NCBI GenBank assembly: GCA_026120185.1
Contig: JANUWF010001479.1
Span: forward strand, 1,116,001-1,180,000
Length of the DNA: 64,000 nucleotides
Direction of reading: 5' to 3'
Origin: Voacanga thouarsii
Taxonomy: Eukaryota; Streptophyta; Magnoliopsida; Gentianales; Apocynaceae
A model generated the notes under the pieces. It saw only the letters and a program-made list of their open reading frames with translations, ran no database searches and was not told the DNA's origin. Positions 1-12,989 of this stretch are shown here, in pieces. The position numbers and the translations under genes are program-made. Position 1 is the first letter of the stretch. Every line of letters starts with the position of its first letter.

Positions 1-526
1 AATTAACAATTAACTTAACTTAATATCAAATATGAAAAAATTAAATAAAGAACCTTAATGTTACAAAATAAAAGTTGATCATATCTATTAATATTACAAA
101 CGAATAGTTAAATAAAACTTATGACTTCTATATGCAAAAGACAATGGATCCACTCTTAAACTATTTATAAAAAATTACACTAATTGCAAATTTTTATTAA
201 ATAATTCAAAAAAATGTTTAATAAGTTTATATTTTGACAATCAAGAAATAATCAAGTGTATATAGTAGTTTAATTTAATATTGTAATCTTCAATTTTATT
301 AAAATATGTAGATATAGAAAAAGATTTGATAATGGTTTCATAGTGGCCTTTTTTAAACAACAAAATATTTTTAATTCTATGTATTTTAGCAAAAAAAAAA
401 GAAAGATTATTATATTATTATTTTGGATTGAATTAAAAAAAAAAAAGACAGAACATTGAGATGTACAATTACAAACAATATATACAATAACTCTTTTTAA
501 AAAAATTATAATTAATAAATAATGAG

Positions 527-563
<37 letters not shown>

Positions 564-956
564 AGCCGAAAATCTAAACTCAATTCAAATAAAGTTCCAA
601 TTTAACTTTTTGGCCCAAACTTCAGTCTAAATAAACGAGACCGTGTGGGTTAGGTCAAAACTAGCCAAAACCAGTGGCAACCCCAATTTTAGCCTAGTAC
701 GCCGTATATGTGAGTGCCCGATTCTAAAACTTAACCTTAGCTAAAGGACTCGGTCGATTGAGAAGTTCAACTAGGAATAGGAAAAGGATTCGGTTGATTT
801 TATACTGTGTAACTAGATATCTTTCTATATTTCTTTCAAATCGTTCACATGAGATGGTTAACGTTTCCATAGCTAAAGACAAAGAGCAACAGGAGAGGAA
901 GAAGATGAAGAAAAAAAATGAAGACAAACCCAAGCCTTTGTTATTCTCATCTTCCA
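1..956. other. AT-rich intergenic DNA, no supported gene
   Basis: Very AT-rich sequence with homopolymer runs and a (TA)n tract at 531-562. From about 758 the sequence is more balanced and holds a short plus-strand open frame (758-988), rich in Lys and Glu, that runs into the foldback MULE starting at 957. I cannot assign that frame to a family. It may be the left part of a decayed gene split by the element. Confidence 0.5.
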
Positions 957-2033
957 TTGGATTTCCATTAAATAGTGCCATCTTTTAATAGAATTCTAAC
1001 AATGGGGGGCGGCTGTTAGAGAATTTTCCATTCTAAGGAGGTCATATTTTGAAAATAAAAATATTTAAAAACAGGTGTAGGACTAAATATATTTTTCTGC
1101 TTTATAGGAAATTAAAATTTTAAAAGGAATAAAACCTTAAAGTCAAATTCTTGAAATGAGACCTTAAGGTCACATTACGAGAATGAAATCTTCAAGTCTC
1201 ATCTTAGGAATACGATCTGCACTTATCAGAATGTTGCAATTTCTTGCAAGTCCTCACCCACCCATCAAACTCAAAGAATGCAACAAAAACATCTAAATAC
1301 ATTTCCCCCCATCACAAATCACTTATAATACAATATGCAAACTGACATAATGTAACAAAACTTGTAAATATATTTTTCACATTATCTTGAATCACTTGTA
1401 ATTCAACAAAATAATATAATAATATTACAAACATAACAAAATAATTATCTCAAAATTTAATAAGATTTAATAATTACGCACAATGATACCATCAAAATAT
1501 TAAAATAAATACACACACACACACACACATATTCTGTTGAATCATTCAAAATATATATTCCAAAATCACAAGTACAACAGAGAAACATTCATATGTCAAC
1601 TTGTAATTCTTTCTATACTCTAGAACCCCATTGACTTTTTTTTAGAGTTCTATATTAGAAGAAAGTACGAGTTTAAATATGAGGGTCAGTTTTTTCCTAT
1701 GGTGGATAAATAATTTTGGAAGCCTTCAAACTTTACACTTGTACCTTTGGAAGAAAAGAAGAGAAATGAACTTCCAAGTCATCTACAAACATTGATGATA
1801 CCTTGTGACATGGATTATCGTACACCCAACTTTCCCTCAAGATGCATAATTGTCATAGGAGTGGATATAATAAGAGAAATTGTACTAATAATAATTTTAG
1901 TGTTTCTAGAAATTAGCTCATTTCTTTATGTATTTTATTTATGTTACTCCTTCATAATCTATTTTATTATATTTTGAATATGATTTCTCTATTGTACTTG
2001 TGATATTAGAATATATATTTTGAATTATTCAAA

Positions 2034-2070
<37 letters not shown>

Positions 2071-2557
2071 TTAATATTTTTATCGTATCATTGTGCGTAA
2101 TTATTAAATATTATCAAATTTTGAGATGATTAATTTGTCATATTTGTAATATTATTATATTATTTTATTGAATTACAAGTGGTTCAACATGATATGGAAA
2201 TGCATTTACAGATTTTGTTATATTCTGATAGTTTGAGTATTGTATTACAAGTTATTTGTGATGTGAGAAATGTATTTAGATGTTTTTATTGCATTCTCAG
2301 AGTTTAATGGGTGGGTAAGGATTTGCAGGACTTGCAAAAAATTGGCATTCTGATAAGTGCAGGTCGCATTCCTAAAATGAGACGTTCTCATTTTAAGTAT
2401 GCAACCTTTTTTTCCTTTAAAATTTCAAAAATTTTAATTTATGGTAAAGTGGAAAAATATATTTAGTCCTACATGGGAATTGTGTTAAAAAATTCCCCAT
2501 CGATCGTCCCACTGTTAGAATTGTGTTAAAAAATGACACCATTTAACAGAAATTTCG
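957..2557 (+). mobile_element. Foldback non-autonomous MULE (1601 bp)
   Basis: The left arm (957 to about 1590) and right arm (about 1985-2557) are inverted copies of each other over more than 500 bp, beginning TTGGATTTCC and, on the other strand, CGAAATTTCTG. It is flanked by a 9-bp near-perfect target duplication, CATCTTCCA at 948-956 and CTTCTTCCA at 2558-2566 (8/9), the size expected for Mutator-like elements. Both arms match the transposase-side terminus of the long MULE at 3830-4330. The roughly 400-bp centre carries the 3' end of the family's transposase gene on the plus strand. The element therefore looks like an inverted duplication of one end of an autonomous copy. A (CA)n tract at 1512-1529 and a (TA)n tract at 2038-2066 lie in the arms. 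Confidence 0.85.
1620..1977 (+). pseudogene. 3' fragment of MuDR-type transposase gene in foldback element
   Basis: The sequence is closely similar to 50850-51130 in the long plus-strand MULE. It includes the stretch leading to the C-terminal zinc-knuckle region (an ATACCTTGTGACATGGATTA-like block, then CATAGGAGTGGATATAATAAGAG). The DDE catalytic part is absent. The fragment is the non-repeated centre of the foldback element, so it cannot make transposase. Its value is as a marker of descent from the transposase end of the family. Confidence 0.75.
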
Positions 2558-2575
2558 CTTCTTCCAGCAGAACTA

Positions 2576-2961
2576 ATGGGAGAAATAATGAAATACCTTG
2601 TTTGGCTTATCAAATTCACTTGTGTTATGTTTGCAAGGACTAGTTGCAGCTCTCTGTCTACAGTGATGGTCTTATCCATAGATTACCCTAGATTGTGCAT
2701 TGCGACCGTCACAACCCTCTTACACTCCCATGCAGATTGTTTGATCCAATCCCTGAGAATCCTTATCCAACTCAAAATATTACAAGACAAACTACATCTT
2801 CTGGTTCCCAAGATCACCTTAGAGCTTCCGTTACTTCCAAGCATGGATGGCTGCTTTGGCTCACTAGTGACATTCTTGCCGAATTGACATTGTCCCTTCA
2901 CAAAAGAAAAGATCGAGATACCATATTTGTGCCATGTCGAGGAAGGCTGTCTCTCAAATAG
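2576..2961 (+). pseudogene. Decayed coding-like segment, unrecognised
   Basis: Two overlapping plus-strand frames (2576-2887 and 2695-2961) have coding-like composition but no family I can name with confidence. A KHGWLLW stretch faintly recalls plant F-box/DUF295 proteins, and this is only a guess. The segment begins immediately right of the foldback MULE. It may be the continuation of the frame that ends at the element's left border. Confidence 0.2.
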
Positions 2962-3051
2962 GGGTTCTCGCAGAATTGTCACATTGTCATCAAACCCAAG
3001 ATCTGAAGATTGCGTATACTTTGCTTATAACTATTATGCAGTGGAATTCTT

Positions 3052-3542
3052 CTAGTTTGTGAGTTTAGGAGAGAAAAAAAAAGAGGAAAAATTTTATGTT
3101 ATGAGAGAAAAAAAGAGAAAAAAAAGTGAGGTGATATATGTTTAAAATTGTTTGGGAGTTTAGAAGAGAAAAGAAAAAAAAAAGATTTTTTTTGTTTGGG
3201 AGTTAGGAGAGAAAATAAAAGATTACACTCTATTTATTAAAATATCCTTCGAAAGTTTATACATAGAGTTGAGGAAATAAAAGGTAAAAAAAATTAGAAG
3301 TTGTTTTGCAAGGATAAATTTGTCATTTAAAAAAAAACTTAAAAGCATTTCCCTTCCTTCCATTTCTCTCCAATTTGGAGAGAAACAATTCTCAGTGTTG
3401 GAGTGATTTGAGATCACTCCACCACTCAGAATTGTTTCAGATCACTCCACTTGTCTTCCTTTCTTTCCATAAAAAATCTGTCAAGCAAGAGAAGAGAAGG
3501 CACTTCTCTTCTTTTCTCCCTTTTTTTAAACTCCCAAACTAG
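3052..3542. repeat. MITE-like inverted repeat (about 490 bp)
   Basis: The left end reads CTAGTTTGTGAGTTTAGGAG and the right end, on the other strand, CTAGTTTGGGAGTTTAAA. Two further copies of the TGTTTGGGAGTT phrase lie inside near 3150 and 3196. I found no convincing target duplication. The purine-rich left half and pyrimidine-rich right half could fold back on each other. Confidence 0.5.
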
Positions 3543-3829
3543 CCCTTAGAAGACATACCACTAGAACACTTACCAACTGCAGAAGACTTCATAACTATAA
3601 GCACATATAGGAGCCCCAACAAGGGCTGGATTACCAATGAAGTTGATCGCAGTATTTGATGGCTTTATTTTGTTACAAGTGTGGTGTTCTATAGAGTAGA
3701 TTTCTACTGTCTCTCTACTAGAGGGAAACTAGCAATTTTTAGGGTTGCAAATCGTTTCATGTACTTAATGAGAAACAAAGCATCACCCTTTATACCATCT
3801 ACCTCATACTAAAAATTTGTTGTGTCCCA
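3543..3829. other. Intergenic spacer, nothing recognised
   Basis: Sequence between the MITE-like repeat and the left end of the long minus-strand MULE. I see no open frame or structured element. Confidence 0.4.
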
Positions 3830-4387
3830 CGGGAATTCCGTACAATAAGGTTGTTTTCTATCCGAATTCCAACAGTGGAGTGGCTCTAAATTTTCGAATA
3901 TAGCAAGGTTACATTCAAAAAATGCAACCATTTTAAATCAAGTTGCATTTTCATAATACGACCATATCGGGAAATTTTTACTTTCGCTTTGCAAGAAAAT
4001 GGTAATTTTGGATATTTAAAAGATTAAGTCGCATTTCTTAAGGTCTTATTCTATGAATCAGTATAGTTACCTTCTACAAGCCCTTCCACGCATCAAACTC
4101 CAAAATGTATCAAAAAGCAGTATATTTCCCACATAATACTCAAGTTAAAAAGCAACAAAACCTTATTATATACATCCAACATCATCTTAAACCATTCATA
4201 ATTCAATAAAATAATATAATAATATTACAATAATAACAAAATAATTATCTAAAAATTTGACAATAGAGTATATATATATAGTCTATTGAAGCATTCAAAA
4301 TATAAATTCCAATATCACAAGTACCATAGAGAAACCATAGTCAAAATACAATAAAATAGAATATGAATGAATAGATGAAGAAATAAG

Positions 4388-7252
4388 CTAATCTCTTGAG
4401 ACACTAAAAGTATTATTAGTACAATTTCTCCTAGTATGTCCACCCCTGTAAAAGTTGTTGCATCTTAGAGGAAAGTAGGGTGTGTAATAATCCATATCAC
4501 AAGATATCTTCAATGTTCACGAACGGGCGAGAAATTCATTCCTCATCATTTCTTCCATAGGTGCAAGCGTAAAAGTTGAAGGCTTCTAATATTGTTCATC
4601 TGCCACAGGAAAAAACTGACCCTCATTTGTCAACTCGTAATTTCTTCTAGTATAGAACTCCAAAACAAAGTTAATAGGGTTCCAACCTCTGTGACGACAT
4701 GCTGCAAACTCATGCGAACAAAATATACCATTTATACTCCACTTTTGGCGATTGCATGATCTCTCCCTCAAATTGGCACTGTAAATATTTGGATCTCTAT
4801 CCTCTTGTTGAACTGACAATTTGATCCCGAATATACCGGCTTGTGTATTAAATTCAGTCACAACATGCCCTCTAGATTTTTTTCTCATAATAAGAATACA
4901 ACTTTCACATTTCAGATGGTAAAGGATGTCTTAAAATGGATGCCTCATCTCTATGTTCATTAAAATACTTAACTAATTCATAAATGAAATTTCAACTAAA
5001 ACTTTCAGTGGGAAAGATCTTAGTTTCTTGAGCACAATGTTCATGCATTCAGACAAACTAGTAGTCATTGAACTATACCTATGTCTTTCATCATATAACA
5101 AAGTCCATTTCTTCAAATCAATTTCCATCAAATAGTTAAATGTATCTTCCTTTCGAATCATGATTTTATCCAAATATGATTGACACTTGGTCTTTTTACA
5201 CTCTAGACCACCAACATATATCAAATTTGTCAAATTAGTATTCTTAAACTTAGTATAAAAAATTTTCTTAATGTGCCCAAGGTAATATCGATAACAGCTA
5301 AAGGTTCTTGCTACTCATTTAATTGGCGTACATCATTGATTATGCCTTTATATCTATCTGAAATCAGGCATATATGTCTTTCAAAAATGACATGTTAACG
5401 TAGAAGTTTTAAGAACCAACTCCAACTCTCTAATGATTCCTCATCCATGATAGCAAATTCAAGTGGAAAGAGGTGACTATTTGCATCCCAAGTGGACGCC
5501 ACCAACAATTTGCCCCGATAAAGTTCCCTTAAATGGGTTTCATCAATAGATACAACTGGACGACAATATTTGAACCTAACAATTGAAGGCTTGAATGTTT
5601 AGAAAAGGAAACTAAAAGCTTTCAAATCACCCACACTAATCCAATGGTACCTCCATTTCACAATAGTCCTAGGATTGGAATCTTACAATGCAAGCATGTA
5701 TTTTGTTAAGACAATCCACATAAAGGGCCAATCACCATATACAAGTTCCATAACTACTTTTTGGACTTCCCAAGTTTTCTTATAAGAATAACCCATTCTC
5801 CACAATTTCTGAACTTTAACAATAACATCACTCACATGGCATTCTGGGTTATCTAAAACCAAGTGTGTCACATTATGTGCTATAAACCGATGATTCATAT
5901 TTTTATGCACATTGTTCACAACTGTAATAATGCATGCGTGATCTTTATTGTTCAAAACTGTTATCTGTCACTTTACATGAGTCTTCTTATGTATAATATG
6001 AATATGATAGGATCAATAATTGCCAAAACTTGCATGTTTACACTTGGCATACAGCAGTCACTCTTACTCTCCAAAACCCTGAACTACTGCCTCGCTTGAA
6101 TAGACCATTTTCTTACTGCATGTATAGCCTCATTCTTGTTCTTAAACCTCATATGTAGATGCAAATCAATGTCCGTGTCAGACCAACTTCTTGTGAGATC
6201 AACTGAGCGCCTGTGAAGTAATTCATTAGCACACATACTAGATCCTATATTATTGAATATTGAAAATCTTGCAGATTCCCATGTGGTATTAGAAGGCCCT
6301 GCTATATCATTCCTATCATCTAGCAAGGGAATGTTGGGTTCATGACATGAACTGTTTACTGGAATGTCATCTTCTTTACCCTCATCTCTATCACACCAAT
6401 GCATTAGTCCCTCAGAGCCTGTGAAACCATCACCGCCAGATGTATGCACCATCGAATCAACATTTACTGCACCAATGACCGTGTGTGATTGAGATACTAT
6501 ACCATGTGTAGAAGTGGTGGCACGATGACGGTTGTCTTCCTCTTGATATGTACCAAATTTTGGACTTCGTGTAGGAACCAAGAGATGTTCAGGGTTGATC
6601 AAGTTACATCTAATTCCTAAACCTTCAGATGTGTGACTAACATCGACTGTCTCAGTATTACTACCAGTTGAACTAATATATTCAATTCCTCTACTGTTTA
6701 AGGCTACCCCTATATTTTTCATTGGCTGGTAAAATGCTTGGGGATGCTGTAGTTTAAGTTTTCCCCTCTCATGCCCAAAGGGAGCTAAGAAAATGAATCG
6801 TGTTGTTCAGTTATCGATGGACCCAAACCTATGACCTGATTAAGCATTGCCCCGAATGAACTCGTTGGTGGCGATGGCTCAGATAAATGACTCGGGTGTT
6901 AAGAAGACACATCGGAATAACTAACATGAAGTTGAATGCTCTGTGACTTAAATTCATTTGGCAACATCCATAAAACGTCCATATCATCATTGTCATTTAA
7001 CTCATTTGCAGCATATTGTTGATCAAATCCATAAAGAAATAGATGCCGAAGTGTAATCTTGATTGTCATATTTCTCTTTCCCAATCCAAGATATCTCTGG
7101 AACTTGTCAGGTAGTTCAGAGTAAGATATCCGATGTTGGAGAATGCAGGTTTTTTTAATTGTCCCATCAAACCATATAGAGCCTCAATAATCACATTGTA
7201 TTTGACAATCCCAAAAAAAACATAGCAAAATAGGGGGTTCCAATGCATTCAT
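4388..7252 (-). pseudogene. MuDR-family transposase gene, frameshifted
   Basis: Minus-strand pieces in order match a plant MuDR-type transposase. First is an N-terminal start at 7252 (MNALEPP). Next is a MuDR N-terminal domain around 6084-6250 with the DLHLHMRFKNK stretch, then a linker domain at 5683-5955. The DDE core follows around 5300-5560 (SIDETHL, then STWDANSHLFPLEF, then CLISDRYKG). A SWIM-like zinc region lies at 4640-4780 (CNRQKWS, then FAACRHRGWNP), and a degenerate zinc knuckle ends the gene near 4388. Several stops and shifts interrupt it, and one knuckle Cys is lost. MuDR transposases cut and integrate Mutator-like elements through their TIRs, which here lie at both ends of the element. 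It cannot be expressed as one protein. Confidence 0.85.
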
Positions 7253-7319
7253 GATAACAATGTGGGCACAATCTGAGATATATCCAAATATTATTATTAT
7301 TAGTAGTAAACAAGAAATA

Positions 7320-7351
<32 letters not shown>

Positions 7352-8522
7352 AAATTTTGAACACACACACACACACACACACGTAAAATGTGATATGGGA
7401 ATAATCTTGGATCGAGTATGATAGAATATTTTCCTCCTAAATATCGTATTTCTTCCCAAAAATCCAACAAAACGATAGCTGCATTACTAAATTTGCTGTA
7501 GGAGGGGAAAATGAAAATGAGTAAAAATAGATAAACATTGATTGGAAAATACTTAGACTCAAAAGGTATGTTTTGAGTTGAGGTTACCTTTACACTTAGA
7601 TCTGCAAAATCAATAACCTTTTTCCATATTCATCAGAAGAGTTTGCCCATTGTGCTATCATATTACCCTTTAGATTTTGAAGAAAAGTGCAAACAAAGAT
7701 TCAGATCTGTCATCGGTTTGGGAATATAGTGTGTACAGGTCACATTTTATTAATGAGACCTTAAGGTTGCATTAGTAACATGAGACCTTTGCTTTTTTTT
7801 TCTTTTTTTTTCTTTTTTGGCATGTTCTTAAACTAATTCCACACCCTACATTTCAAAATATACTTCCAGCAAAATTCAACAAAATCTCACAAATGTCCCA
7901 ACACAACATTTAAGAAAATGTTAATGTTCACATGAACTCTCATACTTCTTATCTCATAACAAGGCTCTTGAACAAGATGTAGCAAATGAGCAATATTGAA
8001 CTTGATATCATACAGGAGGAAAAACAATTAGAATGCAGCTATATATACAAGAAAAATAGCGACCCTTCATTTCTAGCAATAGACTAGATGATAAAAGTCA
8101 CTTTGATAAGATGCTTCCCTTTAAATGCCCTGACACAATGCAAAAAAGAGAAATGATTAAAGTTCTTTTCAGAAAAGCAAATTATATGAGATAATACAAG
8201 AGAATTAACATAACAAAAATACTGGAAAAATCCAATGCAGTAAAAGACAACTAATGCAGTGAGAGTACATATGGCCGGCGAGGCTTAATCTTTCCCTTCG
8301 ATTTCCCAGCAGCATTAGCATTGTTGCCTATGATAAAGCTGCAAGCTTTGGGTTTTCTTAGGGAGAAGGAGCAGGATTTGGATTTTGTTGGGGAGGATCT
8401 ACAACTCGTTTTTGTCGCCTACAACAGACTATCCCACGAAATGGTTGAAGCGGGAGGTCCTCAATACGTGAAACACACTTCTCCTGTGTTGCACACTCAG
8501 TAGTCTACACGCTCCCAATAGT
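7253..8522. other. Spacer between PMD and transposase genes of MULE copy 1
   Basis: Non-coding stretch with an (AAT)n microsatellite at about 7316-7350 and an (AC)n tract at 7361-7382. At 7737-7797 it carries an inverted AATGCGACC/GGTCGCATT-type motif pair, the same kind seen in the TIRs and in the equivalent spacer of copy 2 (38183-38205). The part next to 8523 is the decayed 3' end of the PMD gene. Confidence 0.5.
7316..7382. repeat. (AAT)n and (AC)n microsatellites
   Basis: An AAT trinucleotide tract (7316-7350) and an AC dinucleotide tract (7361-7382) in the spacer of MULE copy 1. Confidence 0.93.
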
Positions 8523-10699
8523 CTAGTCCACAATAGTGGGGAGATCCTCAACATATGGCATGTCTTTCTCTTGGATCTCTAAATGCGATAGCTCTGTAGC
8601 CTCATCCTCACACTCACCCTCTATCATCCGTAGAGATTGAACCAAAATTACCATGAAATCCTCTCCCAACAAATCACTCAGGCTAATCTCGGGGTGCAAA
8701 ACATCCCCTGGCTCCTCGTGAATCTCTGGTGCCATCACTTCATCAACCTCAACAGGGAGTGATCCTACATAATGGTCTGGTGGAGGATATACTAGCACTT
8801 AGGGTCTCCTTCCCCCGCACCTTATTCCTATGTGTGCACGTCCATCAATAAGTACTCGAGGCCTTGAAGTAGGCTGAACTACTGGTACAATTGTCTCGTT
8901 TGAATTAGTTGGAGTTGGACCAGTACATTTATCGTGCAACTGATAACATGATATGAGTCCTTGAGCATACATATCTCGTATCTCCATAAATGCCCTTCGA
9001 GAAACTGAGTCAGAATTGTGAATATGGAGATCTGCCACTGTTATAGCACATTGCATAATATCAGCCTAGAAGTACATATAAAAATTTGTTAGATTTTTAA
9101 AGATTTTGCAAATTATTAACTCAGAAATTACTATCAAAAAATTACATACTAAGACAACTGTACTAAATCCGGTAGGCTGATATTCTGACGATAGTGAACC
9201 ACAAGTAATAGGGTTCCCGATTCGAAGATGCATATGGTTTCTATACCATTGAATATAGTCCATAGTAACCGAAACACCCATCAGATTGGTATGTATATAG
9301 TCCATGCGTTGTGCCCACATTTGAAGATATGACCTATGATATATGTTATAATCTCCGAAAGGATTGTTCCGCCGATCAATCTTATGTAGGTCAATCGTTG
9401 TATTGCAATCTATCGGTGTAGACTGAAGCAACCCAAATTGCTGCCCCAGTCCGAAAAATAGAGCTCAACCACCTCCCAACTGACAAGCGTCGTGCGTGAC
9501 CTCGAGCTATCAGGTCCTTCCAAATAACTTAGGGGGAGGAGACTCACCAAATCCGGCTGATAAGGCTGCCAAATAAACTACCATACAAATAATACATGTA
9601 ATGATTCAAACAAATGATGAATTGTATATAAAATATCAACATAGCTAAAAAATATGTATATATACTCACATTCTCATTTGAGAGGGCATCGAGTTGTGAG
9701 CGATATGACATAAGAACATGTATAGACATCCAAAAAAGATGTAAATCTACATCCCATCAAGCACCATAAGGTGCAGGTAGTGGGAGCTCATCACGAGGTA
9801 TACTCCACTCTAGTCATACAACTCGAACATGTTCCCATGCCCACAGCTACAACGTAGTCAAAAAGGTGTTAGTCGCGTGACACATATGTTATAAAATAAA
9901 AAAATTAACCGAAATTCATAATCTTACTTGAAATAAGACCATCAGGCTACAAATCTCCTGAGCCGACCGAATAGTAGCTTGGCATAAACATTTGTACAAG
10001 TATGCTAGAACTACACTACCCCAGCTAAGTGTTCCATATGCCTCCAAATCCTCTGCAATAGGTAAATATCTCAAGTAAAGTAAGTTCCCTGACTTATCAG
10101 AAAAAAAGTAGCCTCCCGATCAATATGAAGATAAGACAACCAGCGCGTTGCATGATGCGGTCATCAGTCATATCATATGTCAAAGGAATCTCCAAGTATT
10201 GCTTAATAGGAGCCTTCCTAATCCTATTTCCCTATATGTCCTCAACACGTGGTCTGATGCCAAGCAGTCTATCACAAAGGTTAATCCAATCAAATTTACT
10301 ATAGTAAGAAGAAGGCTCAATTACTGGATCCCCATCTACCCTAAAGCCCTATAATATCACTACATCCTCGAGTGTTACGGTAGCCTCTCTTAACAGGAAA
10401 TAAAATGTATGAGTCTCCTATCACCATCGCTCTACCAATGCGGTAATAAGAGCATGATCAACTTGAATATATCCAGCTCGTCTAACTTTACCAAAACCAA
10501 CCCTATCCACTAACTCCGTCATTTTACCAGAAAGGGGAGTATGCTCCCAAAATGTAGAATCGTATCATCTAAATACTAATGGAATCTCACAAACATGCTG
10601 ATCTCCAGACCATACCAAAGAAGAACGATGACTCGACTGAATAGATAATAAACTGCCTATGAGAGAGTCGAGATGGATATCTATGTGCATGTGATGCAT
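8523..10699 (-). pseudogene. Plant mobile domain (PMD) protein gene of MULE copy 1
   Basis: The minus-strand start is at 10699 (MHHMHID...), collinear with the copy-2 gene that starts at 35515. Recognisable blocks include SSHRSSLVWSGDQ near the start, the stretch with DLHKIDRRNNPFGDYNIYH at 9066-9431, and an acidic tail around 8523-8798. The layout matches the aminotransferase-like plant mobile domain, the family containing MAIN and MAIL1, often annotated as protein phosphatase 7 long form-like. Many frameshifts make it a pseudogene. PMD domains are known from both host genes and transposons; the role of the transposon-borne form is unknown. It lies upstream of, and in the same direction as, the transposase gene. 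Confidence 0.75.
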
Positions 10700-11194
10700 C
10701 GTATCTATTAAATTAAGTTAACATAATTAAACTATAAGAATGTTTAAATTAAGTAATATAAAGGGAAGGTTTGCACATGTTTTAACTAAATAAGGATGGG
10801 AAAGATGTTTTAACTAAAAAAAGTTGTAATTAGTAATAAAGCTTCTAGGAACCAACCATGTAAATTCTCCTATTGCAAATTTACCAAAAAATTGCTTATA
10901 TTGGACACGAATATAAAGCAACTAATACAAAATACAAAATCTCAAATTATAGGCACATACATTTAAAAAATGCTATACCATTAATAGGTATTATACCATA
11001 TTATGGATGAATTACCTCAAAAGCAGTTATACAGATTGACCATACCATTTATAATACATTCAGTTAATAAAACAAACTAGTATGACCAAAAAGGAAAATC
11101 AAGGAAAACACCAAGCAAAAGAATTTTGCAAAGCCTGAATATTGAAATCTAAAGTTAGATTCAAATTCAACAAGCTCATTTATCTCCATATTGA

Positions 11195-12984
11195 TGAAGG
11201 CTTAAAAGAGGAAAACACAGAGCACGCAGTAGAAGCGAAAACTAAAAAAAAAAAATTGGAAAACTAAAGAACAGAAGAACCCGAACGGAGCCGGCGCTGG
11301 TCACGCTGTAGCGGGGCTCTGAGGAGAAAAAAAATTCTAACATTTTCTTCTTGTTCTCAAAGATGGCTGGACTGGAATGTGTAGAACTAGGGTAGGTACA
11401 CTGGTGGAAACCTCTGGTGCGATTCTTGCAAGCCTCCTACTCCGTCTTTACATGTAGATGAATGCTAATCTCTCGATCTTTCAGTATATGGTCTGCCTAA
11501 TTCCGTTTGGTGAACAACTTACAGGGCTAGGGAATTTTCCTGGAAAGAGAGAGAGAGAGAAAGAAAGAGGCGTCTGTTTTTTTCACCAGAGAAGAAGCCA
11601 TAAAAAAACAACGTTGTTCTCTATTCTCCTGTTTAACCTAAATAAAACCTTAGGTTAAACTGGATTGGCCTATTGGACTCTTAATTTAGCCTTTTGGTCT
11701 AAATTAATTATTCTAATTAGAACCAAATAAATGGCCCAACAAATAATTAATTTCCCAGCCCAAATAAACTAGTTCAATTAACAAACCTATATTAGTTTAG
11801 ATTAATCTTTAATTATTCAAATTAGGCTAAAGCCCTGAATAATTAATTAACCCACCAAACTAATTTAATTAATTCTCTCTCTCCATGTACCTTTATTTTA
11901 TTCTAACCCAATAATTAAATCAGGTTACTTAAATAAAATAAATTCCATTTAATTTAATTTAAAACCAACTCCTTAGTATGTATTTAATTAGGACTCGCGG
12001 TCTATACTGGGGACCAAAAGACACACCGCCTTGACTACTAAAATAACCAAAATACCCTTGCCATATAAATAGCTGTATTTTGCATTTTAAATATTTTCTA
12101 ATATCTTCATAAGGAAATATTAACCCCAAGGACAATGCTGCGTTAGTAAAGTCTCTGACCTACAGATGTAATGACTAAAATACCCCTCTATACATTGTCG
12201 TATACTTAGAAAGGAAGAAATGTACTAACATCTCTCTAAATGACATCTACCATCCTTAGGCTTCTAGTCCAATGATCCATGACTTCCTGGATTGTTTCTG
12301 TTTTCCAAGGGAGCTACCCTAAAACAAACATCTAAGTCATGTTTCCCAGAGCCCTGGATACTTAGATCATTCAGACAACCACAAGGGATGATATAGTATA
12401 GAAATTATCTTGTATAAGTCTATCTTAACTAACTAGTCATATAAACCCAACATACAAGTATATTGGTCCTACGATAGAACCTCAACTATAGCATATCAAA
12501 GTACATGCTTTCAGCTTCGTCAGACCACCAACTCATACTCAAGTCGTAGAGTACTAGTCCATGCTGTAGCAGTAGTAGTCTAGGTTTCTACTATATAGTA
12601 CTTTTAGAAACCACTACTACAGGTCCTGTTCTACGTATTCGAAATACATTTATATCATAAAGTGAGTAAACTACTCACTGGCTAAAGGTAAGCCATTCCT
12701 CATTTAGAATTCACAACATAATAACCTAGACATGATAAGATTCTCATTCTTATCAATCGGTTAAGAATGAACATTTATGTGTTAAATAACCCGTGATCCA
12801 TACCTTACTGTAAAAGACCTCCATTCACATGGACCACTTACTTAAACACTATGGGTATTTTCCAAACATAATTGTGCACAAATAAAAATGTAAATTTACA
12901 AACAATTTCTGAAAATAAATTCTTTTATTAAAATATTCGATATTTACATCAGAAACCTAGTCTAAGAAGCCATATTTCCCAACA
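11195..12984 (-). mobile_element. Solo LTR of a Ty1/copia element (1790 bp)
   Basis: Read on the minus strand it begins TGTTGGGAAATATGG and ends GCCTTCA, that is TG...CA. A perfect 5-bp target duplication, ATTGA, lies at 11190-11194 and 12985-12989. Long stretches match the LTRs of the element at 40001-49798 in reverse complement, for example the CATGTTTCCCAGAGCCCTGG and ATTAGGCTAAAGCCCTGAAT regions, but are clearly diverged. No internal domain or second LTR is present. This is the normal product of recombination between the two LTRs of a former full-length copy. Confidence 0.88.
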
Positions 12985-12989
12985 ATTGA

